In this document: one piece after another, positions 21,322 to 30,031 of the stretch
Layout: every line of letters begins with the position of its first letter
How positions within the stretch are numbered: position 1 is the first letter of the stretch
Source: a virus
IMG/VR virus record: IMGVR_UViG_3300045131_000618
Coordinates: 1 to 32,011 of that record
Length of the DNA stretch: 32,011 bases
Direction: 5' to 3' (one strand)
Made by a program: the position numbers and the translations under genes
Notes under the pieces: generated by a model
Told to the model about the DNA's origin: nothing
Database searches by the model: none
The model's input: the letters and a program-made list of their open reading frames with translations, nothing else

Positions 21322-21911
21322 TATTTATCAACTCCTATTGCTTTGTCCCAGTTTTTAATAGCCCAATGACCAATACCGCAAGCATCTGCAACATCATTGT
21401 CTGTAATTGTTCTATCATAAATAGTATTTATAAATTTAATTGTTCTTTGTTTTCGTAGTTCTCTTTCATGAGATTTATACCAAGAAACAGATTTGCCTGG
21501 ATTTTGTGCACGGATCAAAAGCTGTTCTTCTTTAGAAATTTTTTTGTTTCCAATATAATTTTGCCATGTGATTGGGGACACCTTTCCAATAACTTTTGTT
21601 CCTGATTGACCTGCTGCTCCTAAAATTGCCCCTTGAACTAAAGCAAGATCTGCAGCAGTCTTAGGACTGTTCATAAAAACAGTATGCTCAATTATAACTG
21701 CTTCAAATCCATTATAAAAGTCAAGAAATGCTTTTACTTTTTTACCAGCATCCATTACTTTTTCGTATGTGTTATTTCCCTCAAAGTTAATTTTTCCAAT
21801 TGCTCCAAGATTATCTTTAGTGTATAAGGCAAATGCAAGGCTGTTTGTGCTTGCATCAATTGCACATATTGTGTCTGGTTGTACTTGATACCCCCACTTA
21901 TTCTTGCTCAT
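21321..21911 (-). CDS. RuvC-like Holliday junction resolvase
   Basis: 196 residues from the ATG at 21911 (a TTG two codons earlier is possible). It has the RNase H-like RuvC layout: AIDASTNSLAFA with D19, VIIEHT with E75, and TDNDVADACGI with the closing acidic pair (about D173 and D176). These four acids bind two metals and cut four-way junctions. At 196 residues it is a little larger than bacterial RuvC (about 170). Neighbouring Cas4-like nuclease and RecA support a recombination or packaging-substrate role. Overlaps the zinc protein gene by 14 bases. Confidence 0.85.
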   Translation of the reverse strand: MSKNKWGYQVQPDTICAIDASTNSLAFALYTKDNLGAIGKINFEGNNTYEKVMDAGKKVKAFLDFYNGFEAVIIEHTVFMNSPKTAADLALVQGAILGAAGQSGTKVIGKVSPITWQNYIGNKKISKEEQLLIRAQNPGKSVSWYKSHERELRKQRTIKFINTIYDRTITDNDVADACGIGHWAIKNWDKAIGVDK

Positions 21912-22188
21912 AATCAAAAAATCCTTTTATTTGTTTTAACATTTTATCAACTTCTTTTTTGCTTATATTACAATTAGAACAAAATCCAGAGTCGTTATAG
22001 ATTGAAAGATCAACACCACAACCGCCCAAACATTTTCTAATTCTTCCAATTCTTTTTTGTCTGCGAGTAATCTGATAGCGTTCTGCTATTTTTTCTTTTG
22101 TAGCGTCGTCTCTACAAGATTCACTACAGTAAATCTGATAAGAAACTTTTGGTGTGAAATATAAGTCACATCTGCTACAAAGTTTCAC
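21898..22188 (-). CDS. Two-zinc-knuckle protein
   Basis: Protein of 96 residues with two four-cysteine sets: C4-x2-C7 with C21-x3-C25, and C53-x3-C57 with C70-x2-C73, separated by a very basic helix (RRQKRIGRIRK). The arrangement suggests nucleic-acid binding. It is not a family I can name with certainty. Overlaps the Cas4-like gene upstream by 14 bases and the resolvase downstream, so it may assist one of them. Confidence 0.65.
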   Translation of the reverse strand: MKLCSRCDLYFTPKVSYQIYCSESCRDDATKEKIAERYQITRRQKRIGRIRKCLGGCGVDLSIYNDSGFCSNCNISKKEVDKMLKQIKGFFDYEQE

Positions 22189-23008
22189 TCAATTCCTCCA
22201 AAGAAGCTATCTTAATTATTCCATCGCCAGCTTCTGCACAAGCTGCTTTTACTGGACATGTCTTACAAATCTTAGAATTTCCACGATAGTTTTTAGTAGG
22301 AAGTGTTTGATCTTCCCAAGCTTTACGAACTTCACGCATCCAATTAAATGCATAGTCAATCCATTGACGATAACCATCATTTACTTCTACAGGAATAATC
22401 ATTAAGTCATGGTTATTTTTGTTTTCATAAACAAGTGCGCCCTTTGATTTTCCAAGTATCTTCATATAAATAAGTAATTGAATAAGGTGTGCACCTTTTG
22501 GTTTATTTGTTTTCTTTCGGTATTCAAATGCTTCACTCATCATTGTCTTAATTTCACCAACAATTTCTTCGCCTTCCCAATTAAACATTACGTCACCGTA
22601 ACCAAAAATTGGTGGATCATTTGCAATAACCTTAAACTCTGTTGTTTTTTCACCTTTATCATTAATATATGGAACTGCAACTCCAGAGGACAACATTGCT
22701 CCTTGAATTCTTTCATGCCCCATAGTTCCAGCACTCATGTTAGCAACGCCATAGGCATCTGTATAGTCATCAAACACATTACCATTAAATGCTAAGTACC
22801 AATAACGTGGACATTGCCCATGCTGGTATGCAATAGTAGATGGAGCAAATGTTTTCTTTGTTGTCATCTTTGGACCACGAGATACCGTGTATCCAGATCT
22901 AATCTTTGTAATCATGTCTTCAGCATTAAAGATTATATTCTGCCTTGTGATGGCTTCTTTCTTATCTGCCTCTTTTAGCATAACCTGCTTTAGTAAACTT
23001 TTTGTCAT
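22175..23008 (-). CDS. Cas4/RecB-like PD-(D/E)xK exonuclease with Fe-S cluster
   Basis: Protein of 277 residues. Nuclease residues: H98 (MGHERIQG), D139 in GYGDVMF, E152-x-K154 in GEIKT, and Q177-x3-Y181 in the closing helix. Four cysteines, C66 far upstream and C248-x2-C251-x5-C257, form the split Fe-S cluster typical of Cas4 and AddB nucleases. Such enzymes resect double-strand ends to give single strands for RecA. No CRISPR array or cas1/cas2 is present, so this is a phage recombination nuclease rather than an adaptation factor. Confidence 0.88.
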   Translation of the reverse strand: MTKSLLKQVMLKEADKKEAITRQNIIFNAEDMITKIRSGYTVSRGPKMTTKKTFAPSTIAYQHGQCPRYWYLAFNGNVFDDYTDAYGVANMSAGTMGHERIQGAMLSSGVAVPYINDKGEKTTEFKVIANDPPIFGYGDVMFNWEGEEIVGEIKTMMSEAFEYRKKTNKPKGAHLIQLLIYMKILGKSKGALVYENKNNHDLMIIPVEVNDGYRQWIDYAFNWMREVRKAWEDQTLPTKNYRGNSKICKTCPVKAACAEAGDGIIKIASLEELSETL

Positions 23009-23030
23009 TTTTATTCCCTTTGTTTATATA

Positions 23031-23039
23031 AGTATAGCA
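23031..23039 (-). promoter_or_regulatory. Extended -10 promoter motif for the Cas4-like gene (TGCTATACT)
   Basis: TATACT at 23036-23031 with TG upstream. No -35 consensus. The predicted start near 23024 leaves about 16 bases before the ATG at 23008, including AAAGGGA as ribosome binding site. Confidence 0.5.
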
Positions 23040-23041
23040 GG

Positions 23042-23359
23042 TTAGCGCATTATATACTTGAGTGCTGACACCAAGCTATTAATAGATTCCGCTGCAGTAT
23101 AGTAAATATTTTTCTTTGCTCTATCATTCTTATCAACATTTGCCATCCAAGTTGCTTTAAAAGCCATCTTTGCTGCAATTGCTTGTAACCTTACGATCTC
23201 AATACTTGCTACTTGCGTTGGAATATCTGGCTTAATAATTACCTTAGCAATAAATGTCAGAGCAGCAGTAAGCTCTTCATCTTGCATATAATCTGCAATT
23301 TCAGTCAAACCGTTTACCATCTCTAGTGTTGTTTTTGCTGGTTCAATTTGTTCAGCCAT
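23042..23359 (-). CDS. Hypothetical helical protein
   Basis: Protein of 105 residues, apparently all helical, with no cysteines and no membrane segment. No family recognised. It lies between the small PD-(D/E)xK protein and the Cas4-like nuclease within the recombination module and overlaps its upstream neighbour by 8 bases. An accessory factor is plausible. Confidence 0.6.
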   Translation of the reverse strand: MAEQIEPAKTTLEMVNGLTEIADYMQDEELTAALTFIAKVIIKPDIPTQVASIEIVRLQAIAAKMAFKATWMANVDKNDRAKKNIYYTAAESINSLVSALKYIMR

Positions 23360-23645
23360 TGTCTTGCCCTTCTGTTAGTTGTTCTAATAATTCTACTTCT
23401 ATTACTGCTAAACGAACCTTTGAATCTGCTTCCCCAAGTACAATAAAGATTGCTGGATCATTATGATTTTTGATTGCATCCGTTACTGCTTTTGCCCAGA
23501 TATCTTTATTGATTGTTATACCCTTTGGATATTCCTTAAAGTCAACTGTAAAGTTTCTCCATGTAGCATCACCTTTATGTGTACCACGTCCAGAATTCTT
23601 GTGCTGTTTGGCACCAATTCTTTTTGACTCACTTCTTTCGCTCAT
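23352..23645 (-). CDS. Small PD-(D/E)xK nuclease-like protein
   Basis: Protein of 97 residues. RGTHKGDATWRNFTVDFK (20-37) reads as the nuclease core G-D...(D)xK with D26, D35 and K37, followed by an alpha/beta part ending in AIFIVLGE and VRLAVIEVE. This is the arrangement of short Holliday-junction or very-short-patch-type nucleases found in phages. The acid of the second motif is Asp rather than Glu, and the family is not certain. Its neighbourhood (RecA, Cas4-like, RuvC-like) supports DNA processing. Confidence 0.55.
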   Translation of the reverse strand: MSERSESKRIGAKQHKNSGRGTHKGDATWRNFTVDFKEYPKGITINKDIWAKAVTDAIKNHNDPAIFIVLGEADSKVRLAVIEVELLEQLTEGQDNG

Positions 23646-23808
23646 AGTCCTTCTTTGTCATAATTAATGGAACTTTTGAAATATGTTTTTTACTGCACAT
23701 CCAAGTTAGTTCTGCTGTTTGAATCCACAAACGCAAAGACTTTACGTCTTCTTTACATATTTGGCAATTAAAATCACCATTAAATATTTTAAATCTTTCT
23801 TCAGGCAT
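23629..23808 (-). CDS. Small zinc-binding protein
   Basis: A 59-residue protein starting MPEERFKIFNGDFNCQICKE. C15-x2-C18 and C38-x3-H42 form a likely zinc site. It overlaps the last codons of recA by 8 bases and the next gene by 17, so its expression is tied to recA. No named family. Confidence 0.6.
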   Translation of the reverse strand: MPEERFKIFNGDFNCQICKEDVKSLRLWIQTAELTWMCSKKHISKVPLIMTKKDYERKK

Positions 23809-24814
23809 TCATTAGCTTATTTCTAAGAGATTCCTGAAGATCAAGATCTTCTTTTACACGGTTGATAAAACCTTCACGACCTTGTACCTTTGTTCCATCT
23901 TCAAGTTTATACCATGCTCCTGTGCGCTCTACAAGTCCCGCAAGTTCTGCGGTATCAACAAGATCTCCAATGCCATCAATACCAACATTATCACCACGAA
24001 AATAAAAGTCATACTCTCCAGACTGAAATCCAGGAGATGTCTTAGAGAATTGTAATTCCCATTTAATTTTGCGACCAATTTTTTCTTCAATAAGTTTATC
24101 TCCTACTTGAATCTTGCCCTTAATAGCTTGATTATCTGATTCAGAGGAAAATAACTTAATAACAACTGAGGAATAAAACTTAGTAGCCTGACCGCCAGAA
24201 GGCTGCTGACTAGTATACATAGCACTAATATTATTACGAGACTGGCTAATAAGCACAAGCATAGTAGGCTTAACTTTATTATTAGCATAGTTAAGCATTT
24301 TCCATGCATTGCTAAAGTCTCTAGATTCCGCTCCAATTTGTTTTGTATTTTCAAGTTGCTTAAGTTCATCTGTATCCTTTTCAAAATATATGGCAGGAAG
24401 CAAAGATGTAATACTATCTATAACAATAATATCAACTCCTGCATTCATTAGATTTGTTCCTACATCTACCATTTCATTAATTGTTCTTGCTTGTGAGTAG
24501 ATTAATTTTGTTGAGTCTACCCCAAGTTTATCAGCCCATGCTGAATCGTATGACATTTCTGCATCAATCCATGCACAAACCTTTCCTTCTGCTTGCGCTA
24601 GAGCAATCATCTGAAGGCACATAGAGGACTTTGCAGAAGACTTTGAGCCCCAAACCAGTACTTGTCTACCATAAGGAAGACCGCCCTTTAGAGCACGGTT
24701 TAAACCAAAACTAGGGGTTGCTGCATATTCAACTTTTTGACCAGTAGCGTCTCCTAAACGCTTGCGAATGCGTGGATCTAATTGTGCTAATACTTCTTCC
24801 ATTGTTACTGACAT
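23801..24814 (-). CDS. recA: RecA-like recombinase with altered Walker A
   Basis: Protein of 337 residues. The ATPase core includes GGLPYGRQVLVWGSKSSAKSS (44-64), IDAEMSYDSAWADKLGVD (with catalytic E86), DIIVIDSITSLLPA (Walker B) and LVLISQSRNNI (near 195, the loop 2 side). Bacterial RecA has GPESSGKT; here it is GSKSSAKS, with Ala61 replacing the glycine before Lys62. The C-terminal domain is short. It catalyses strand exchange and supports recombination-dependent replication. TAATG overlap with the MazG stop shows coupling. Confidence 0.9.
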   Translation of the reverse strand: MSVTMEEVLAQLDPRIRKRLGDATGQKVEYAATPSFGLNRALKGGLPYGRQVLVWGSKSSAKSSMCLQMIALAQAEGKVCAWIDAEMSYDSAWADKLGVDSTKLIYSQARTINEMVDVGTNLMNAGVDIIVIDSITSLLPAIYFEKDTDELKQLENTKQIGAESRDFSNAWKMLNYANNKVKPTMLVLISQSRNNISAMYTSQQPSGGQATKFYSSVVIKLFSSESDNQAIKGKIQVGDKLIEEKIGRKIKWELQFSKTSPGFQSGEYDFYFRGDNVGIDGIGDLVDTAELAGLVERTGAWYKLEDGTKVQGREGFINRVKEDLDLQESLRNKLMNA

Positions 24815-25143
24815 TAAAATCGTACCCCGTGTTTTTCTGGTCTAGTTTTATTGAAGTCTACTTTTTCTCTCAATGCTTGATCAAGTGATAATCTAGTATA
24901 CCCTGCTTCTACTGCTCCTGCATATAGATCTAGAGTACGTATAATAATATCTGCAAACTCTTTTGTTATTTCTTCTTCACCTTTATCTTTTCTAATTGCC
25001 TCCATAACTTCTGTTACTTCAGAAACAATCATCATGCATTGCTTAGCAATAAAAATATCATCAACTTCTTCAGGCCAAAAACCTTTTTCAACTGCAACCT
25101 CATGCAAATTAATTGCTAGATTATCAAATAAATTATCATACAT
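24814..25143 (-). CDS. MazG-like nucleotide pyrophosphohydrolase
   Basis: Protein of 109 residues with the four-acid metal site E42-x2-E45 and E62-x2-D65 (SEVTEVMEAI and KEFADIIIRT) typical of the MazG/dUTPase-like all-alpha fold. It hydrolyses nucleoside triphosphates to monophosphates. In phages it is thought to clean the nucleotide pool or alter alarmone levels. It overlaps the polymerase stop and is coupled to recA. Confidence 0.9.
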   Translation of the reverse strand: MYDNLFDNLAINLHEVAVEKGFWPEEVDDIFIAKQCMMIVSEVTEVMEAIRKDKGEEEITKEFADIIIRTLDLYAGAVEAGYTRLSLDQALREKVDFNKTRPEKHGVRF

Positions 25144-28100
25144 TTACTACATCCTCCAATATAACGGTTCCATCTTTAGTCTTACCCAAAGAAACTTTAT
25201 ATACATTTCCTTCTTCAATAGTCATATATGCTTTAGAAAATACTGTTGGAAATACAAGAATTGAATGAAGTTCTCTTGCTGCATCTGCTACAACAAGATT
25301 AGCCATTTTTTTACCAGCCTTGGTCATTCTTGGTTTGAATGAAACTACAAATTGTTCTTCACCTTTATACGGTAATTGTTTATAATTTAAAAACTTTACT
25401 AATGCATCTTTTGATTCTTTAATGCTATCAGCTGGTATAGCATTTACAATTCTGTTATCACTGACAAGAATTAAATATGTTCTACCAGTTTCAATTAATG
25501 TATTTTCATCATCAAAAATTCCTACACTTCCAGTTTTATCAAGAAACTCAACTCTTGACCAACCCTTACCACGTTTAATTGATTTGATCATACCAAGCAT
25601 AACAAAAGATCCAGTCTCTTCATATTCTTCTGCTTCCTGAATATAAGCATAGTAATGTTGAGGCACCGTCATATTAAACTCAGGTAGGTTTAAGTATTCG
25701 TATAAATTTTCTTTGATTTCTTGATCATTGCGTTCACTGTCAGCAAACGTTGCTGCACCAATTACTCTTAGTGCTTGTAATGCACGAGAGTTTACTCCGT
25801 TACCTTTTGTGAATGTAAACTCTTCAAGTTCTTTGTATGAACTAAATGGTCGTGCTGCAATATATCTTTCTGCAATTTTATCAGAAATAAACTTGATAGA
25901 ACTGAGTCCAAACCTAATGCCTTTACCTTCAATCTTAAAATCCATATCCGAATCGTTAATGTGAGGTAGCTTAACACTAATGCCCATTCTTTTTGCTTCA
26001 ATAAGATATTCAGTTCTTGCATCTTTATCCTTTTCATTCTTTAATAGTGAATACATAAACTCAAGTGGATAATGATATTTTAGCCAAGCTGTCCAGTATG
26101 ACAGTGTTGAGTATGCTACTGCGTGTGACTTATTAAATGAATACCCTGCGTGGGCCTCAAAGTCATGCCATAAATCTAGTGCTTGATTTGGAGAAATGTA
26201 TTGCGAAGCACCTTTAACAAACTGGTCTTTAAAAACATCAAATTCTTTAGCATCTTTTTTCTTACCAATAATCTTTCTAACTTTGTCTGCTTCAGACATT
26301 GACATACCACCAAGTTGTACACATGCTTGCATAACTTGTTCCTGATAAAGAATACATCCATATGTTTCTTCTGTAAATGACTTTAAGATCTGATGCTTAT
26401 AGTCTGGGTTTTGACGACCATGCTTGATAGCAATATAATCTTTGCCAATAGTATTCATAGCACCTGGGCGAACCAAAGCGTTTGATGCAGATAATTCTTC
26501 AAGATTCTTTACACGCATTTTAACTAAAAGGTTTGTGTATGGTGCTGCTTCACACTGAAACACACCTTTTGTATATCCATCAGAAAGCATAGTATATACA
26601 TTAGCATCTTCCATATCAATCTTTAATGGATCAATTTTTGTTCCTTCACGCTCTTTAATAATATCAATACAATCTTTGAGTACCGTTAAAGTTTTAAGAC
26701 CTAAAGCGTCAATCTTAATTAGGCCAATGTTTTCAGCCTCTCCCATATCTACAGCAACAACAGGAATGCGGTCATCGCTGCCAGCAACAGAACGTGTTTC
26801 CATTGGGGCATACCTAAATATAGGGTCCTTACTAGTAACAACACCTGCAGCGTGAATACCAGTGCCCTTAATTCTTCCACGTAATTGTTCACCATACACC
26901 TCTACTTCTGGATATTTATCTCTAAACCATTGTGCACTTTTTGACATGCAGTATTCATCCCAAGTATCAATTTGCTTATTTACTTTATTTGCATCAGCGA
27001 GTGGGATATTTAAAACACGAGAAACATCTTTAACAATATTTTTATCTTTAAACTGCATGAATGTAGCAATAGATGCAACATGTCGGTATTGACGAACAAG
27101 ATAATCTTTTACTTCATCACGGCGATTATCCTGAATATCTGAATCAATATCTGGAAAGTCATTACGGTCAGGGTTAATGAAGCGGAAGAACAAAAGACCG
27201 TGCTTAATTGGATCAATGTCTGTAATACCTAAAGCATAACAAAGCAAAGATCCTGCTGCAGAACCACGACCTGGGCCAACCATAATGCCTTCTTTTTTTG
27301 CCCAGTTAAGCATGTTACGGACAACTAGAAAGTAAGGACCAAAATTCTTTTCACCAATAATTTTTAATTCTTCATCAAGACGATCAAGATATTCTTTATT
27401 ATTTTCTAGACCACGTTGAGATAAACCTTCAATAGCAAAAGTTTTTAATTCCTGCATTGGTTTTTTATATTGAACTGGAAGTAAATCAAGTCCCGACTTA
27501 ATATCATATTCTTCAATTTTGTCTGCAATCTCTAAAGAACTTGTAAACATTTCTTCATCTGTATGACCTTGCTCTGCCATAGCAGATTTCATTTCTTCAT
27601 AAGACAAAAGGTGAATGTCAAAAGTTCTAAATGACATTTTACGATCTTCGCCATATAAATAATCTAGACGCTCCATCATGTTGTTAATTTTCTTTGACTT
27701 GTCAAATGTTGATTCTTTTAATACTTTGCCATGCGTATTAAGCAGAAGCATCATTTCTTGAATTTCTTTTTGACTTGTATCTGCATGGTGACAATCGGGG
27801 GTAACTACTACTTTTACATTAAATGCTTTGGCAAGTGCTACAAGTTCATCATTAATATTCTTTGGATTATGAGGCATCAATTCAATATAAAAGTCATCTT
27901 TAAAACGATTCTTAAACCATTGAACCTTTTCTTTTGCAAATGCATACTCTTCATTCTCAATAGCTTTTGCAATAAGTCCACCCTGACATGCAGACAATAC
28001 AATTAATCCATCTCCGTATTGATCTAATACTTCAAAATCAATTCTTGGTTTTCTATAAAAACCATCTGTCCATGCAATTTCATTTAGTTTATTAAGGTTT

Positions 28101-28411
28101 TCTAATCCTTGTTGATTCTTAGCAAGAAGGACTATATGGAAAAAATTAACATCAAGTGGACCTACCCTTTCGGACTTATCCCTTTTATCATGTCTATCTA
28201 ATGCCAAATAGCCTTCTATGCCAAGAATTGGCTTGATGCCCTTTGCTTTTGCAATTCGGTACAGTTCCCGATGCCCAGATAAGGTTCCGTGATCTGTGAT
28301 AGCCAATGCTGGCATACCAAGTTCAACTGCTCGGTCAATATATTCTTCTGGAGTAGCAACACCATCCATTAAGGAATAGTGTGTATGGACATGCAAGCCT
28401 ACATAATTCAC
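25136..28411 (-). CDS. dnaE: DNA polymerase III alpha subunit (DnaE type)
   Basis: Protein of 1091 residues, slightly shorter than bacterial DnaE (about 1160). The N-terminal PHP domain keeps what look like all nine metal ligands: H7, H9, D16, H41, E66, H92, C142, D206 and H208. The palm has DFPDIDSDIQDNRRDEV with the catalytic aspartates, and a C-terminal OB-fold part carries FVMLGMIKSIKRGKGWSRVEF. It copies the phage genome. An intact PHP site suggests built-in 3'-5' proofreading, as in mycobacterial DnaE1, and no separate exonuclease subunit is seen here. TAGGTGA precedes the start. Confidence 0.95.
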   Translation of the reverse strand: MNYVGLHVHTHYSLMDGVATPEEYIDRAVELGMPALAITDHGTLSGHRELYRIAKAKGIKPILGIEGYLALDRHDKRDKSERVGPLDVNFFHIVLLAKNQQGLENLNKLNEIAWTDGFYRKPRIDFEVLDQYGDGLIVLSACQGGLIAKAIENEEYAFAKEKVQWFKNRFKDDFYIELMPHNPKNINDELVALAKAFNVKVVVTPDCHHADTSQKEIQEMMLLLNTHGKVLKESTFDKSKKINNMMERLDYLYGEDRKMSFRTFDIHLLSYEEMKSAMAEQGHTDEEMFTSSLEIADKIEEYDIKSGLDLLPVQYKKPMQELKTFAIEGLSQRGLENNKEYLDRLDEELKIIGEKNFGPYFLVVRNMLNWAKKEGIMVGPGRGSAAGSLLCYALGITDIDPIKHGLLFFRFINPDRNDFPDIDSDIQDNRRDEVKDYLVRQYRHVASIATFMQFKDKNIVKDVSRVLNIPLADANKVNKQIDTWDEYCMSKSAQWFRDKYPEVEVYGEQLRGRIKGTGIHAAGVVTSKDPIFRYAPMETRSVAGSDDRIPVVAVDMGEAENIGLIKIDALGLKTLTVLKDCIDIIKEREGTKIDPLKIDMEDANVYTMLSDGYTKGVFQCEAAPYTNLLVKMRVKNLEELSASNALVRPGAMNTIGKDYIAIKHGRQNPDYKHQILKSFTEETYGCILYQEQVMQACVQLGGMSMSEADKVRKIIGKKKDAKEFDVFKDQFVKGASQYISPNQALDLWHDFEAHAGYSFNKSHAVAYSTLSYWTAWLKYHYPLEFMYSLLKNEKDKDARTEYLIEAKRMGISVKLPHINDSDMDFKIEGKGIRFGLSSIKFISDKIAERYIAARPFSSYKELEEFTFTKGNGVNSRALQALRVIGAATFADSERNDQEIKENLYEYLNLPEFNMTVPQHYYAYIQEAEEYEETGSFVMLGMIKSIKRGKGWSRVEFLDKTGSVGIFDDENTLIETGRTYLILVSDNRIVNAIPADSIKESKDALVKFLNYKQLPYKGEEQFVVSFKPRMTKAGKKMANLVVADAARELHSILVFPTVFSKAYMTIEEGNVYKVSLGKTKDGTVILEDVVNV

Positions 28412-28419
28412 CTAGTGTA

Positions 28420-29073
28420 TTACCAGTCCATGTTTGTGGATGTAGTACCTGGTGTATCAAAGCCTAGATAAAAGGCTTCTTGTTCAGCATAAGGAATTTT
28501 GTTGAGTGCCTTTTCTAGTGGAAATGGCTCTGTTGCTGCCCAATCAAATGGTTCCTTATCTGGACCACCTGGAATAAGTGTGTACGATGTTTCAGTTCCC
28601 TGACCATTGCGCTTTACTTTCCAAGTAAGATTTGAAATACTGCCTGTCTCCAGTGCGTATTCACGAATAGTGTTAAATGCAGATTGCTTGCTAACACCCA
28701 TTGACCAAATAGCCACATATGGTGCTTCAATACCGTCATCTACAAGTACGTTGCAATAAAAACGAAGACGTGCTCTCCAGCCTGCCTTCATGTCCTTGCG
28801 GTGCATCTCTTCTGCCCAGTCACGACCTTCTGTGTCCATTGTATCTACAGCCTTACGCTTATAGTCTTTTGGATTTGTGTGTTCTGAAACAACAAGTGCG
28901 AGACCACGAGCCTCATTGTAATTTGCTGAATCTTCATCAAGTTCTTCAATGAAGCGAATTTTTACTGCTTGTCCGTCAGCCAACTTAAGCCAACGAACTT
29001 TTGTTCCTGTACCTTCATACTTGGGCTTGTCTACCAATGCGTTGATATTTTTTAGTCCCTTTACAATAGCCAT
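28420..29073 (-). CDS. Probable single-stranded DNA-binding protein
   Basis: Protein of 217 residues. An N-terminal beta-rich region (VRWLKLADGQAVKIRFIEEL, about 27-46) and a middle part with aromatic-basic strands (GWRARLRFYCNVLVDDG) resemble the gp32-like ssDNA-binding proteins of phages, with a short C-terminal end in NMDW. No canonical bacterial SSB signature. The place between primase and polymerase, and a strong promoter of its own, fit an abundant replication protein. Identity is inferred. Confidence 0.6.
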   Translation of the reverse strand: MAIVKGLKNINALVDKPKYEGTGTKVRWLKLADGQAVKIRFIEELDEDSANYNEARGLALVVSEHTNPKDYKRKAVDTMDTEGRDWAEEMHRKDMKAGWRARLRFYCNVLVDDGIEAPYVAIWSMGVSKQSAFNTIREYALETGSISNLTWKVKRNGQGTETSYTLIPGGPDKEPFDWAATEPFPLEKALNKIPYAEQEAFYLGFDTPGTTSTNMDW

Positions 29074-29104
29074 ATTATTTTTCTCCTATGTGTTTTGTTA
29101 TGTT

Positions 29105-30031
29105 TTATTTTAGCATAGAGATGATTGAATTGTCAAACTGGAATTCCAATTTTTTAATTGCATCATCATCCATATCGCCGATATCTTTATATTTTTTATC
29201 TAACTGTATTACTGTAACAAGGTGACCTAGTTTTTCAACTAGTTTATCTTTCATGATAGAGCCAGCCTCATCATTATCTGCAACCAGTACAACATTATTG
29301 AAGTACTTTGCTAATAACTTAATCTGCGAAGCAGACACATTAGCACCCAGCGTTGCAACTGCTGGGAAACCTACTTGATCTAGTCTTATAGCATCAAATG
29401 ATGATTCAACTACATAGACTGTTGTTGATGTTTTAACCTTGTGCAAGTTAAACAAAATTTTACTTTTTGGTAGTCCAGGAGTATTTTTAAAATCTTTACC
29501 CTCAACTGTTCTAGCAACAAAACCAATACACATTCCATCAGGTGTTGCCATTGGAATAATTACTGAATCTTGCTTTTCAGAAAATCCTAGATTAAATTTT
29601 ACCACAGAATCTTTTGTAATGCTGCGACCTTCAAAATATCTCATTGCTCTTGGTGACTCAAGCGCTTGATTATTTAATCTTTTAATTAATACTTCGTCAT
29701 ACTGAACAAAATCAGCGGGTGCGTATAAAGCTTTATCAATTATTGATGAAAGGTTTGACTCTTGTTCTTTGCTTTTAATATATCTTGCTGCTTCAAAGTA
29801 TGTTCTGTTTGACATAAACATAATTAACTCTGTTAAATTCTTAGTCACTTGACAGCCAAAACAAAAAAACAAACCAGACTCTTTGGATACTTCTCCTGCA
29901 GGTGTTCTGTTGTTATTGTGATAAGGACAGAATATAATAAAGTCAGATCCAAACTCTGCTTCAATATCAATTCCTGCCCCGTTAAGAACACGGCGGATTT
30001 GATCCTCTGTGTATATATCGTTACTTGCCAT
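29105..30031 (-). CDS. DnaG-type primase
   Basis: 308 residues from the ATG at 30031, which overlaps the helicase stop by 11 bases; upstream in-frame codons lie inside the helicase gene. The CHC2 zinc finger is C35-x2-H38...C57-x2-C60. The TOPRIM domain has E209 in VYVVESSFDAI and D252-x-D254 in VADNDEAG. It makes RNA primers for lagging-strand synthesis. Much shorter than bacterial DnaG (about 600), it lacks a helicase-binding C-terminal domain, as in several phages. Confidence 0.9.
   Translation of the reverse strand: MASNDIYTEDQIRRVLNGAGIDIEAEFGSDFIIFCPYHNNNRTPAGEVSKESGLFFCFGCQVTKNLTELIMFMSNRTYFEAARYIKSKEQESNLSSIIDKALYAPADFVQYDEVLIKRLNNQALESPRAMRYFEGRSITKDSVVKFNLGFSEKQDSVIIPMATPDGMCIGFVARTVEGKDFKNTPGLPKSKILFNLHKVKTSTTVYVVESSFDAIRLDQVGFPAVATLGANVSASQIKLLAKYFNNVVLVADNDEAGSIMKDKLVEKLGHLVTVIQLDKKYKDIGDMDDDAIKKLEFQFDNSIISMLK
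29107..29136 (-). promoter_or_regulatory. Consensus -35 promoter of the ssDNA-binding protein gene
   Basis: TTGACA (29136-29131), 18-base spacer, TAAAAT (29112-29107), with TG before the -10 (TGCTAAAAT). It overlaps the 3' end of the primase gene. The predicted start near 29100 gives a 27-base leader with AGGAGA before the ATG at 29073. Confidence 0.75.

Noticed and set aside
22175-23008. CRISPR adaptation function for the Cas4-like protein
   Set aside because: There is no repeat-spacer array and no cas1 or cas2 in the window; the neighbours are recombination genes.
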